Assembly: GCA_016191815.1 (NCBI GenBank)
Contig: JACPVI010000044.1
Location: 1 to 64,000, forward strand
Source: Myxococcales bacterium
GTDB lineage: Bacteria; Myxococcota; Myxococcia; Myxococcales; Myxococcaceae
DNA: 64,000 bases
Direction of reading: 5' to 3'
Positions 1 to 6,890 of the stretch are shown here, piece by piece. Position numbers and translations under genes: made by a program. Position 1 is the stretch's first letter. Each line of letters begins with the position of its first letter. Below the pieces are notes generated by a model, which saw only the letters and a list, made by a program, of their open reading frames with translations, had not been told where the DNA came from and ran no database searches.

Positions 1-2
1 GC

Positions 3-794
3 ACCGACGTGTGCAGCGCGGGCACCTGCGCCGGCATCACCTACACCTGCACGCCGACCCAGTGCCAGGCGAGCTCGGTGTGCGCGGGAGACGGCACCTG
101 TACCGTCACCCCCAAGGCCAACGGCAGCGCCTGCAACGACAACAACCCCTGCACCCACACCGACGTGTGCAACACCGGCGCGTGTAGCGGGACGGCGTAC
201 ACCTGCACGCCGACCGCCTGCCAGCGCAGCTCCACCTGCGACGGTGCCGGGGGCTGCGCCACCGTGCCGGTGCCCGACGGCACCCAGTGCGACGACGGAG
301 CCGCCTGCACCCACTCCGACCAGTGCGCCGCCGGCACCTGCACCGCTACGGCCTACAGCTGCACCCCGGGCCAGTGCGACGAGACCTCCGCCTGCGGTGG
401 AGACGGCGGCTGCGTGGTGGTGACCAAGGCCGACGGCACCTCCTGTGACGACGGCAACAAGTGCACCTCCGGTGAGAGCTGCCTCGGCGGCGCATGCGGC
501 TCCCCGAAGTCCACGGTGACCTGCAACGCGGTGGACGAGTGCCACCTCGCGGGCGCGTGCGACCCGAACACCGGAAGCTGCAGCAACCCCGCCGTGCCCG
601 ACACCACCCGCTGCAGCGCCGGCAACTGTCTCTCCGGCACGTGCACCGCCGTTCCGGATGGCGGCCCGCCCCCTCAGCAGCGAGTCTACTCCGGCTGGTC
701 CTGCGGCTGCGGCGCGGCTGGGGCTTCGGCGTGGCCAACGATGCTCCTGGCGCTCGCGCTGCTCGCCTTCTCGCGCGGACGGAGGTGCCGATGA
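3..794 (+). CDS. Cys-rich repeat surface protein with MYXO-CTERM-like tail (5' partial)
   Basis: The reading frame enters from the left edge, so the N-terminus is missing; 263 residues are visible. They consist of repeated Cys-rich modules of about 50 residues, with recurring phrases such as CNDNNPCTHTDVC and CDDGAACTHSDQC alternating with Y(S/T)CTP-x2-C. The C-terminus has a Pro-rich spacer, a CGCG motif, a hydrophobic stretch (WPTMLLALALLAF) and a basic end (SRGRRCR). That is the tripartite layout of MYXO-CTERM sorting tails, so the protein is probably exported and surface-anchored. The many paired cysteines suggest a disulfide-stabilised stalk. Its stop overlaps the start of the downstream OmpA gene (ATGA), so the two are likely co-transcribed. 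The ligand or function is unknown. Confidence 0.8.
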   Translation, partial: TDVCSAGTCAGITYTCTPTQCQASSVCAGDGTCTVTPKANGSACNDNNPCTHTDVCNTGACSGTAYTCTPTACQRSSTCDGAGGCATVPVPDGTQCDDGAACTHSDQCAAGTCTATAYSCTPGQCDETSACGGDGGCVVVTKADGTSCDDGNKCTSGESCLGGACGSPKSTVTCNAVDECHLAGACDPNTGSCSNPAVPDTTRCSAGNCLSGTCTAVPDGGPPPQQRVYSGWSCGCGAAGASAWPTMLLALALLAFSRGRRCR

Positions 795-2083
795 GGGCGG
801 CGATCCGAACCGCGGCGCTCGCCGCGACGCTGTGCCCCTGCCTGGCGTTGGCGCAAGGCGGGGATTCGAACGGCTCGCAGCACGCCCGGCTGCACCTGTC
901 TGCGGCCGGCTTCGGCAGCCTGCTCGCCCGCTACGCCGGGGCCGAGGTGGGGGCGAGCTGGGCCCCGGCTTCCTTCGTCGAGGTCGGCGCCACCGCCAAC
1001 CTCGGAAGGTACGTCGGCGGGCGCCTCACGGTCGGGCTGCACCCCTCCGAGCCGTTCGCCGCCGGCCTGAGGCCGCTCCTCCAGCTGCGGGGCGTCCTCC
1101 ACCCGGTGGAGGGCGGGGCCGGCATTGGGGGCGGCGCGCTGGTGGGAGGTTCCCTCGAGGCCGGCCCCGGTCGCCTGATCGGGGGGGTGCTAGGGGAGTT
1201 CTTCTCTGGGCCGGCGGCCTACACGCCCTTCGCTCTGCATGCGCTCGCCGGCTACGAGCTGGATCTGCTCAAGCCCACCCGCGTCGTGGAGGTCCGTCCG
1301 GCAGACGCCGACAAGGACGGGGTGATGGACCTCGACGACGCCTGTCCTTCCGAGCCGGGGCCCGCCACCCAGCGGGGCTGCCCCCTGCGCGATCGCGACG
1401 GCGACGGAGTCGCGGACGACGCGGACAAGTGCGTCGCCGAGCCCGAAGACAAGGACGAGTTCCAGGACGACGACGGCTGCCCCGACGCAGACAACGATCG
1501 GGACGGAATCGCCGACCTAGAGGACAGGTGCCCCAACGCCGCCGAGGACGCCGACGGATTCCAGGACGAAGACGGCTGCCCCGATCTCGATGACGACGGA
1601 GACGGCATCGCCGACGCGAGGGACAAGTGTCCGGCGCAGCCCGAGACCTACAACGGGACCGACGACGAGGACGGCTGCCCCGAGCTGGCCGCCAAGGTGT
1701 TCGTGGAGAAGGAGAAGAAGAAGATCGTCATCACCGAGCGCGTGCACTTCGAATACGCGAAGGACCGCTTGCTCCCGAGGTCTCACCCCATTCTGAGAGG
1801 CGTGGCGGACCTGATGAAGCGGTTCCACGGAATCAAGAAGGTGCGCGTGGAGGGCCATACCGACGACCGCGGGACGGGCGAGACCAACCAGCGCCTCTCC
1901 GAGCGGCGCGCGGCGAGGGTGACCGAGTTTCTCATCAAGAGCGGGATCGATCCGCTCAGGTTGGAGTCCGTCGGCTTCGGCAAGAGCAGGCCTCTGGCCC
2001 AGGAGCGCGGGGAGGGCGCCCGGGAGATGAACCGTCGGGTGGAATTCGTCATCGTGGATCCCGCGGAGTTCACGCCTGAATGA
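791..2083 (+). CDS. OmpA-family outer-membrane protein with thrombospondin type-3 repeats
   Basis: A 430-residue protein. The start is ATG 791, which overlaps the previous stop and begins a clear signal peptide ending near ALAQG. Residues about 30-160 are Gly-rich and beta-barrel-like. Residues about 175-300 hold calcium-binding TSP3 repeats (DxDxDGxxDxxDxCP, for example DRDGDGVADDADKC). The last 120 residues form an OmpA C-terminal domain with VEGHTDDRGTGETNQRLSERRA and a terminal NRRVEFVIV, the peptidoglycan-binding signature. It should span the outer membrane and bind the cell wall. Coupling to the upstream Cys-rich surface protein suggests a joint envelope or adhesion role. A second protein of the same class lies at 49626-51002. 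Confidence 0.9.
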   Translation: MRAAIRTAALAATLCPCLALAQGGDSNGSQHARLHLSAAGFGSLLARYAGAEVGASWAPASFVEVGATANLGRYVGGRLTVGLHPSEPFAAGLRPLLQLRGVLHPVEGGAGIGGGALVGGSLEAGPGRLIGGVLGEFFSGPAAYTPFALHALAGYELDLLKPTRVVEVRPADADKDGVMDLDDACPSEPGPATQRGCPLRDRDGDGVADDADKCVAEPEDKDEFQDDDGCPDADNDRDGIADLEDRCPNAAEDADGFQDEDGCPDLDDDGDGIADARDKCPAQPETYNGTDDEDGCPELAAKVFVEKEKKKIVITERVHFEYAKDRLLPRSHPILRGVADLMKRFHGIKKVRVEGHTDDRGTGETNQRLSERRAARVTEFLIKSGIDPLRLESVGFGKSRPLAQERGEGAREMNRRVEFVIVDPAEFTPE

Positions 2084-2377
2084 ACTCCCACCCCGGGGCC
2101 ATCGGGACAGAGAAGGGCCGGTGAGACGCGGCCTTCGCCGCCGGCCCTCCTGCGGAGCGACGGCCCAGCGGAGAGGCCGTGGCGTGCGCACCGAGCCAGA
2201 CCGTCCGGATCACCCGCCGATCATCAGCGGCGCTCCCTGGAGGCCGTTATTCGTAAAGGCCGGAGTCGCCCCATGTACCCCTCCTATCCACTCGGCCTCA
2301 TGCTGTTCCTCGCGGGTGCGGCGGCGGAGGGCGGGGTCGGCGGCACGGCGACTCCTCCATCAGGAGGCGAGCGACCC

Positions 2378-3331
2378 ATGACCTACCCCCGGCCAAGCGA
2401 GCAGGAGTTGAGGCGCCGGCTCACGCCGGAGCAGTACAGAGTGGTCCGGGAGGAAGGAACCGAGCCTCCGTTCAAGAACGCCTACTGGGACGACCACCAG
2501 CAGGGCATCTACGTGGACGTGGTGTCCGGGGAGCCGCTGTTCAGCTCGCTGGACAAGTTCGACTCCGGCACCGGCTGGCCCAGCTTCACCAAGCCGCTGG
2601 AACGCTCGCACATCGTAGAGCGCGAGGACCGCCGACTGTCGGTGAGCCGAATCGAGGTCCGCTCGCGCGAGGGCGACTCGCACCTGGGCCACGTGTTTCC
2701 CGACGGCCCGGCCCCCACTGGGCTTCGCTACTGCATCAACTCCGCCGCCTTGCGCTTCGTCCCCGTGGATCGCCTGGAGAAAGAGGGGTACGGGCAGTTC
2801 CTCCCGCTCTTCGGCAGGGCGCCCGGCGCACAGGAGTCTGCCCGCCGAGAAACGGCGGTCCTGGCCGGAGGCTGCTTCTGGGGAATGGAGGAGATCCTCC
2901 GGAAGCTCCCCGGCGTGCTGGAAACCAGGGTGGGCTACACCGGCGGCGGGCTCGAGAGCCCCACCTACGAGGACGTGAAGTCCGGCCGGACCGGCCATGC
3001 CGGGGCGGTGCAGGTGGTGTTCGACTCCTCGGTGCTCACCTACGAGGTGCTGCTGGAGAAGTACTTCTTCCGCCTGCACGACCCGACCACCCCCAACCGG
3101 CAGGGCAACGACAAGGGCACCCAGTACCGCTCGGCCATCTTCGCGCAATCGGAGGAGCAGGGCCGGGTGGCGGAGGCGGTGAAGAAGAAGGTGAACGCCT
3201 CCGGAGTTTGGAAGCGGCCGGTGCTGACCGAGATCGTCTCCGCCACGCGCTTCTACCCGGCGGAGGAGTACCACCAGAGCTACCTCGTGAAGCACCCCGG
3301 CGGTTACACCTGCCACTATCTCCGGGACTGA
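2378..3331 (+). CDS. msrBA: Bifunctional peptide methionine sulfoxide reductase MsrB-MsrA
   Basis: A fusion that reduces both R- and S-methionine sulfoxide. The N-terminal MsrB half carries the SGTGWPSF motif and the catalytic Cys in [11 protein letters not shown] (about residue 119). The C-terminal MsrA half has GGCFWGMEE (Cys about residue 166) and ends in the usual HYLRD-type tail. The zinc-binding CxxC pairs seen in many MsrB proteins are absent; this alternative zinc-less form is known. I chose ATG 2378 because AGGAGG lies just upstream. An in-frame ATG at 2273 would add 35 residues resembling a weak export signal without basic residues, so a secreted form cannot be excluded. The gene stands alone with no obvious operon partner. 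Confidence 0.93.
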   Translation: MTYPRPSEQELRRRLTPEQYRVVREEGTEPPFKNAYWDDHQQGIYVDVVSGEPLFSSLDKFDSGTGWPSFTKPLERSHIVEREDRRLSVSRIEVRSREGDSHLGHVFPDGPAPTGLRYCINSAALRFVPVDRLEKEGYGQFLPLFGRAPGAQESARRETAVLAGGCFWGMEEILRKLPGVLETRVGYTGGGLESPTYEDVKSGRTGHAGAVQVVFDSSVLTYEVLLEKYFFRLHDPTTPNRQGNDKGTQYRSAIFAQSEEQGRVAEAVKKKVNASGVWKRPVLTEIVSATRFYPAEEYHQSYLVKHPGGYTCHYLRD

Positions 3332-3380
3332 GCGGACCGGGCTGCGGGCCTGGGCGGAGGGCGAGCCTGCGGCCGGCCGC

Positions 3381-3845
3381 GTGACCGCCCTGCGCCACAG
3401 GACCTGGAATCGACAACCGCAAGAAGGTGCTGTGGGTGGAAGTTCCGGCGCGCTTGAACCCGACGATCGAGACGCTGGAGAAGGTGGCGGCGGCCCTCGG
3501 CGCGCGGGACGGGTGCTCGACGCCTGGGGCTTCCGCTACCTGACGGCGTTGACGTGGGTGAAGGACCGGGTCGGGACGGGTTTCTGGCTTCGAGGGCAGG
3601 CCGAGTTCCTCTTGCTGGCCAAGCGCGGCGACTTCCCTCCGCCGGCCTGGGGCGAGGCGCCCCCGGGAGTGCTGTTCGCTCCCCGCGGCAGGCACTCCGA
3701 GAAGCCCTCCGAGGTGGCGGAGCTGATCGAGCGGCTGTACCCGGAGCTCCCCAAGCTGGAGCTGTTCGCCCGCGCGGCGCGGCCTGGCTGGAGCGCGTGG
3801 GGCAACGAAGTCCCTGAAACGGAGGCACCATGCAGCGCGACTTGA
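3381..3845 (+). pseudogene. XRE-regulator / MT-A70 adenine methyltransferase chimeric remnant
   Basis: From about 3510 the frame reads AWGFRYLTALTWVKDR, then FWLRGQAEFLLLAKRG, RHSEKPSEV and KLELFARAARPGWSAWGNE. This is the C-terminal third of an MT-A70 type DNA/RNA adenine methyltransferase. The catalytic DPPW-containing N-terminal part is missing. Just upstream, in a different frame (about 3406-3500), the sequence reads NPTIETLEKVAAALG, typical of the end of an XRE helix-turn-helix regulator. The two fragments appear to have been joined by a deletion. The end overlaps the next gene's start by 16 bases. It is unlikely to be functional. Confidence 0.7.
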
Positions 3846-4210
3846 AGGCGGAACTCGAGGCGGAAGACGGCATCCATCCGGAGGCGTGGCGGCCCAGGGT
3901 GGGCGAGGTGTTGGTGGGGCGGCTGTCGCGCTACGACCGCGCGCCGGACCTTTACTCCGGCGGCCTGGCCTGGGTGGCGGTGGTCGAGCCCGAGGACGGC
4001 GCTCCTCGGGTGGCGATCTGGCTGGGGACGGTGCTGCTCGACCTCTTCAAGCGCCATCGCCCGAAGCCCGGCGAGCGGCTGGGGCTCAAGCGGCTGCCGG
4101 ACTCCGAGCCGGTGGAGCGCGGCCGCAAGCCTTGCGCCCGATACGCCCTGCGGGTGGACCGCCCCGAGGAGCTGCCTGTGTTCGAGGAGCCGGCGGGGGA
4201 AACACCGTGA
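3830..4210 (+). CDS. Hypothetical protein of the integrated element
   Basis: A 126-residue protein with a good ribosome-binding site (GGAGG, 5 bases before the ATG). I see no signal peptide, membrane segment or catalytic motif that I recognise. The central part (GLAWVAVVEPEDGAPRVAIWLG) is beta-rich and the C-terminal part is charged. It sits between the methyltransferase remnant and an HTH gene whose GTG start overlaps its stop, so it belongs to the integrated element. Small proteins of this sort are common in integrative elements, but I cannot assign a role. Confidence 0.6.
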   Translation: MQRDLKAELEAEDGIHPEAWRPRVGEVLVGRLSRYDRAPDLYSGGLAWVAVVEPEDGAPRVAIWLGTVLLDLFKRHRPKPGERLGLKRLPDSEPVERGRKPCARYALRVDRPEELPVFEEPAGETP

Positions 4211-4437
4211 CCGCCCCCGCCCCCCTCGAGAACCTGTGGGACGCGCGCCGAGTGGCCGAATACCTGGGAGCCTCCGCTTCCGCCGTCTACAAGTGGGCCG
4301 AGCGGGGCGAGCTGCCGTGCCGTCGCATCGGCGCCCTGCTCCGGTTTGTCCCCGCGGAGGTACGTGCCTGGGCGGAGGGGAGCGAGGGGCCGAGCGCGGG
4401 GGTCCACCGGCTCCCGATGAGCGGCGCGGCGAGGTAG
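4207..4437 (+). CDS. Excisionase-like helix-turn-helix DNA-binding protein
   Basis: A 76-residue protein starting at GTG 4207, overlapping the upstream stop (GTGA). The sequence LWDARRVAEYLGASASAVYKWAERGELPCRRIG followed by LLRFVPAEVRAW is a textbook MerR/excisionase-type HTH_17 domain, here described in two pieces. In integrative elements such proteins bend DNA at the attachment site to direct excision, or act as small repressors. Its place just before the recombinase remnant fits that job. With the recombinase broken it probably no longer supports excision. Confidence 0.8.
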   Translation: MTAPAPLENLWDARRVAEYLGASASAVYKWAERGELPCRRIGALLRFVPAEVRAWAEGSEGPSAGVHRLPMSGAAR

Positions 4438-4474
4438 ACTTGAGGCGTCGGTGGGAACCCGACAGGAGGTGACA

Positions 4475-4702
4475 ATGCCGAAGAAGAACGGAAACGGTGC
4501 CGGTCGCGGGGACCTCTGGTTGCGACTGTACGAGGAGGTCACCGGCATGCGCGGCGAAGTCACTGTGCTGCGCGGGTCGGTGACGCGGCTGGACAAGGGG
4601 CTGCGGTCTATGGGTCGCCTCATTCTTCGCATCCGCGCTGAGCAGCGGAACGAGCTCGCCGACATCAAGCGGCGGCTGTCTGCCTTGGAGGCCGCCCAGT
4701 AG
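4475..4702 (+). CDS. Small coiled-coil protein of the integrated element
   Basis: A 75-residue protein. ATG 4475 is preceded by AGGAGGTGAC, an excellent ribosome-binding site; an earlier GTG at 4451 would lie before that site. After a basic N-terminus the rest is heptad-like (LYEEVTGMRGEV, LRGSVTRLDKGL, ADIKRRLSALEAAQ), predicting a helical dimer. There are no cysteines and no membrane segment. Its position between the HTH protein and the recombinase remnant places it in the integrated element. Function unknown. Confidence 0.6.
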   Translation: MPKKNGNGAGRGDLWLRLYEEVTGMRGEVTVLRGSVTRLDKGLRSMGRLILRIRAEQRNELADIKRRLSALEAAQ

Positions 4703-4803
4703 GTGCGCGCGCGGCGCTGCTGTCGGTCACTTCCGGCGGCGCGGCGTTCCACCCGTGCCGGCCCGGGGCGCAAGGACCGGCGTTTTCTTCTCGGAGGTGA
4801 ACC

Positions 4804-5600
4804 ATGGCGAGCGTCTTTCACGAGGATGGCGGCTGGCGGCTCAAGTGGAAGGACGGCGCCGGCCAGTGGCGGACAAGGCGGGCGAGCTGGTCGCGCTTCG
4901 CAAGGCCGACGCGGACCTCGAAGCGGGCACCATCGCCATTGCCCAGAGCTGGGGCGCCGACACGACGAAGGGCAACCGCGCCGCGCTCCTTCCCATCCAC
5001 CCGGAGCTGCGCCCGTACCTCACCGAAGCCATCCGCCGCTCACCCTCGGAGCTGGTCTTCCCCGCCGCGAACGGGCGCATGCACTCGCGAAACCTCGACC
5101 TCGCGGAGATGCTACGCGGGGCGATGAAGCGCGCCGGCCTGGTCGACGGCTACGAGCACGTCTGCCGGCGGTGTAAGGCGCGCGGAACGCCGCACGTCGA
5201 GCGGCACCCTGACTCCGCGCTCCGGCGCTGCCCGACCTGCAACATGAAGCTCTGGCCGCGCGCCCTCCCCCGGAAGATGCGCTTCCACGACCTAAGAGGC
5301 ACACGACGGCCACCTTGCTCCTCAAGGCGGGGGTGACTCACGCCATCGTCCAGCGCATCCTGCGGCACTCCGACCCGCGCATCACCACCGAGGTCTACGG
5401 GCACCTGGACCTGGCGGACATGGGCGCGGCCCTCGCGCGGCTTTCCTTTGCCCCGGCCGCGGAACAACCACCGGCCAAGGTGCTCCCGGTGGCAGCGAGC
5501 GACAAGTTTGGTCCGCCGGTGGTCCGGACGGGCCGCAAAGACCCGGGAGCGCTCGCGGAGCGGGCCGCCATCCCCGCGAAGGCGCCGGGGAAAAGCGAAT
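4804..5600 (+). pseudogene. Tyrosine recombinase (integrase) remnant with internal deletion and frameshift
   Basis: A strong Shine-Dalgarno (GGAGGTGA) precedes ATG 4804. The first 24 residues (MASVFHEDGGWRLKWKDG) look like a phage-integrase N-terminus. The frame then breaks near 4875 and resumes, shifted, in the catalytic domain (ELVALRKADADLEAG), so the core-binding domain and the first catalytic Arg are lost. A zinc-ribbon insert (CRRC ... CPTC) precedes the HDLR box. Another frame change near 5295 separates HDLR from TTATLLLKAG and the nucleophile region (RILRHSDPRI, TTEVYGHLD). The tail reads straight into the tRNA, giving the familiar false peptide QDSNLGPIGYEPTALTAEL. It is non-functional. 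Confidence 0.85.
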
Positions 5601-5672
5601 GGGCCCTCCAGGATTCGAACCTGGGACCAATCGGTTATGAGCCGACAGCTCTGACCGCTGAGCTAAGGGCCC
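5600..5672 (-). tRNA. tRNA-Ile(CAU), or possibly tRNA-Met
   Basis: On the minus strand the acceptor stem GGGCCCT/AGGGCCC, a GCTC/GAGC D-arm, an anticodon stem GTCGG/CCGAT with loop CTCATAA, and a T-arm CCAGG/CCTGG with TTCGAAT all pair. The anticodon is CAU. The GGGCCCTTAGCTCAG start and the TTGGTC variable region resemble the AUA-reading tRNA-Ile2, whose C34 is modified to lysidine by TilS, more than elongator or initiator tRNA-Met. CCA is not encoded. The 3' half lies next to an integrase remnant and was probably its attachment site. Confidence 0.9.
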
Positions 5673-6046
5673 CCACTCCTCCGACCGATACTAGCCTTGC
5701 CCGCCCGCGGCAAGGCTCTACGCTCCTCTACCCGCACCACGGCCACCCCTCCATCCGCTCGCCTGGAGCGCGCGCCTGACAGCTTCACGCCCTCCGAGCG
5801 GAGCCTTCCCGCCTGCTCGGGCGCCACCTCGGGCGCCAGCGTGCCGTCGGAACGGATCACCCTCCACCACGGCAACCCCCGCACCCGGTACAGCGCCCGC
5901 ACCACCGCCCGCGCCGCCCCCGGCCTCCCCGCCACCGCCGCCACCGCCCCATAGGACAGCGTGCTGCCGCGCGGAATCGCCCGCACCACCCGCGCCACCG
6001 CCCGATCGAAAAGGCCCCTTTGGCCCATGCCGAAAAGATGAACCAT
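5663..6046 (-). CDS. Alkyltransferase-like (ATL) DNA-repair protein, PWWR type
   Basis: A 127-residue protein with the fold signature of the O6-alkylguanine-DNA alkyltransferase C-terminal domain: RAIPRGSTLSYGAVAAVAG, a helix-turn-helix with an RAVV-type recognition element, and LPWWRVI. In true alkyltransferases the last motif is PCHRV; here the acceptor Cys is replaced by Trp and the following His is also Trp. It should therefore bind, but not dealkylate, O6-alkylguanine. ATL proteins flag such lesions for nucleotide-excision repair. The low-complexity C-terminal tail runs into the tRNA gene, and the stop codon lies within the tRNA 5' end. An alternative start is ATG 6028. Confidence 0.85.
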   Translation of the reverse strand: MVHLFGMGQRGLFDRAVARVVRAIPRGSTLSYGAVAAVAGRPGAARAVVRALYRVRGLPWWRVIRSDGTLAPEVAPEQAGRLRSEGVKLSGARSRRADGGVAVVRVEERRALPRAGKASIGRRSGGP

Positions 6047-6091
6047 CCGTGAGCCTCAGGTGAAGCCCCATCCGCGAGCCTGAGCCTACGC

Positions 6092-6114
6092 TTTCCTCCG
6101 CAACCCGGAGGAAA
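6092..6114 (+). promoter_or_regulatory. Hairpin covering the Shine-Dalgarno of the 6117 lipoprotein gene
   Basis: TTTCCTCC (6092-6099) and GGAGGAAA (6107-6114) are perfectly complementary with a 7-base loop. The 3' arm is the ribosome-binding site, ending 2 bases before the ATG at 6117. Translation could therefore depend on melting of this stem. Whether it is regulatory or incidental is not known. Confidence 0.45.
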
Positions 6115-6116
6115 CC

Positions 6117-6890
6117 ATGCCCCGCCCCCTCGTACTCGCCCTCTGTCTCGCCGCCATCGGCTGCGCCCACAAGGCCGCTCTCCGCGCCGAGCTGGAGCCG
6201 CTCCGCTTCGAAGCGCCGCCCACCCCGCCCGCCATCCTCACCGAGAACCACTTCTCCCGCGACGTCCCCGCCGCGCTCTCGGAGGCGGAGCTCAAGACCA
6301 TCCTCGCCGCGCCCGTCTTCCTCGAAGAGCAAGCCCGCGTCGGAGTCGTGCCGGTCGCCTCGCGCTACGAGCCCGACCCTGACCTCCCCACCGTCGCCGC
6401 CCCCGCCGCCCTCGCCGACGCCCTCGAGCAGAGCGGCATGTTCGAGCTGTCCAGCGAAGTCTCCACCGACTGGCCCACCGATCGCGGCATCAGAGGGCTC
6501 CGCGAGCTGGCCGCCCGCTACCGCACCGAATACCTCGTCTTCTACCGGCACCGCTTCGTCGACCAGAGCTACCTCAACCCCTGGGCCTGGGGCTACCTCA
6601 CCGGAGTGGGCGCCATCTTCCTCCCCGGACAGACCATGGAGGCCGCCGGCGTCCTCGAAGCCACCCTCTTCGATGTGAAGACCGGCACCATCCTCTTCAC
6701 CGTCTTCGAGCGGGTCAGGAAAGAGTCGCAGGAGACCCCCTGGGACGCCGACCGCAAGCGCATGGCCCTCAAGCGGAAACTGCTCGAGGACGCCGCCAGC
6801 CGCCTCGCGGACCAAGTGGTCGCCAAGTGCCGCCGACTCGCCGCCGCCCGCCCACCTCCTCCCGCCAAGGAGGCCATCTCGCAGCTATAG
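6117..6890 (+). CDS. Predicted lipoprotein, unknown function
   Basis: A 257-residue protein. The N-terminus is MPRPLVLALCLAAIGC, a lipoprotein signal with Cys at position 16, so it should be lipid-anchored in the envelope. No enzymatic motif is visible. The central part (YRTEYLVFYRHRFVDQSYLNPWAWGYLTG, cited here only as a landmark around residues 140-168) followed by GAIFLPGQTMEAAGV and LEATLFDVKTGTILF resembles a family of bacterial lipoproteins with two stress-responsive-looking beta-sheet lobes, but I cannot name it with confidence. Its ribosome-binding site is held in a hairpin. Its end overlaps by 6 bases the end of the convergent gene at 6885. Confidence 0.7.
   Translation: MPRPLVLALCLAAIGCAHKAALRAELEPLRFEAPPTPPAILTENHFSRDVPAALSEAELKTILAAPVFLEEQARVGVVPVASRYEPDPDLPTVAAPAALADALEQSGMFELSSEVSTDWPTDRGIRGLRELAARYRTEYLVFYRHRFVDQSYLNPWAWGYLTGVGAIFLPGQTMEAAGVLEATLFDVKTGTILFTVFERVRKESQETPWDADRKRMALKRKLLEDAASRLADQVVAKCRRLAAARPPPPAKEAISQL

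Larger units (their letters stand above)
3400..5600. mobile_element. Decayed integrative element inserted at tRNA-Ile(CAU)
   Basis: Five short, partly broken + strand genes lie between msrBA and the tRNA: an XRE/MT-A70 methyltransferase remnant, a 126-residue protein, an excisionase-like HTH protein, a coiled-coil protein and a tyrosine recombinase remnant whose end abuts the tRNA 3' end. Integrase next to the 3' half of a tRNA is the classic layout of tRNA-targeting integrative elements. Most of the element, including replication or packaging genes, is gone, and I could not see a second copy of the tRNA 3' sequence near 3400. The left boundary is approximate. Confidence 0.75.

Noticed and set aside
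64-640. Repeats in the first gene as a DNA-level tandem array
   Set aside because: The periodicity is at protein level (Cys modules) and units differ in length and sequence; no tandem DNA repeat is evident.
2273-2377. An N-terminal export signal on the methionine sulfoxide reductase
   Set aside because: The hydrophobic stretch has no basic residue before it, and the strong Shine-Dalgarno favours ATG 2378; kept only as an alternative.
5601-5680. Peptide QDSNLGPIGYEPTALTAEL as a protein motif
   Set aside because: It is the known artefact of translating a tRNA gene; the DNA is tRNA-Ile(CAU).
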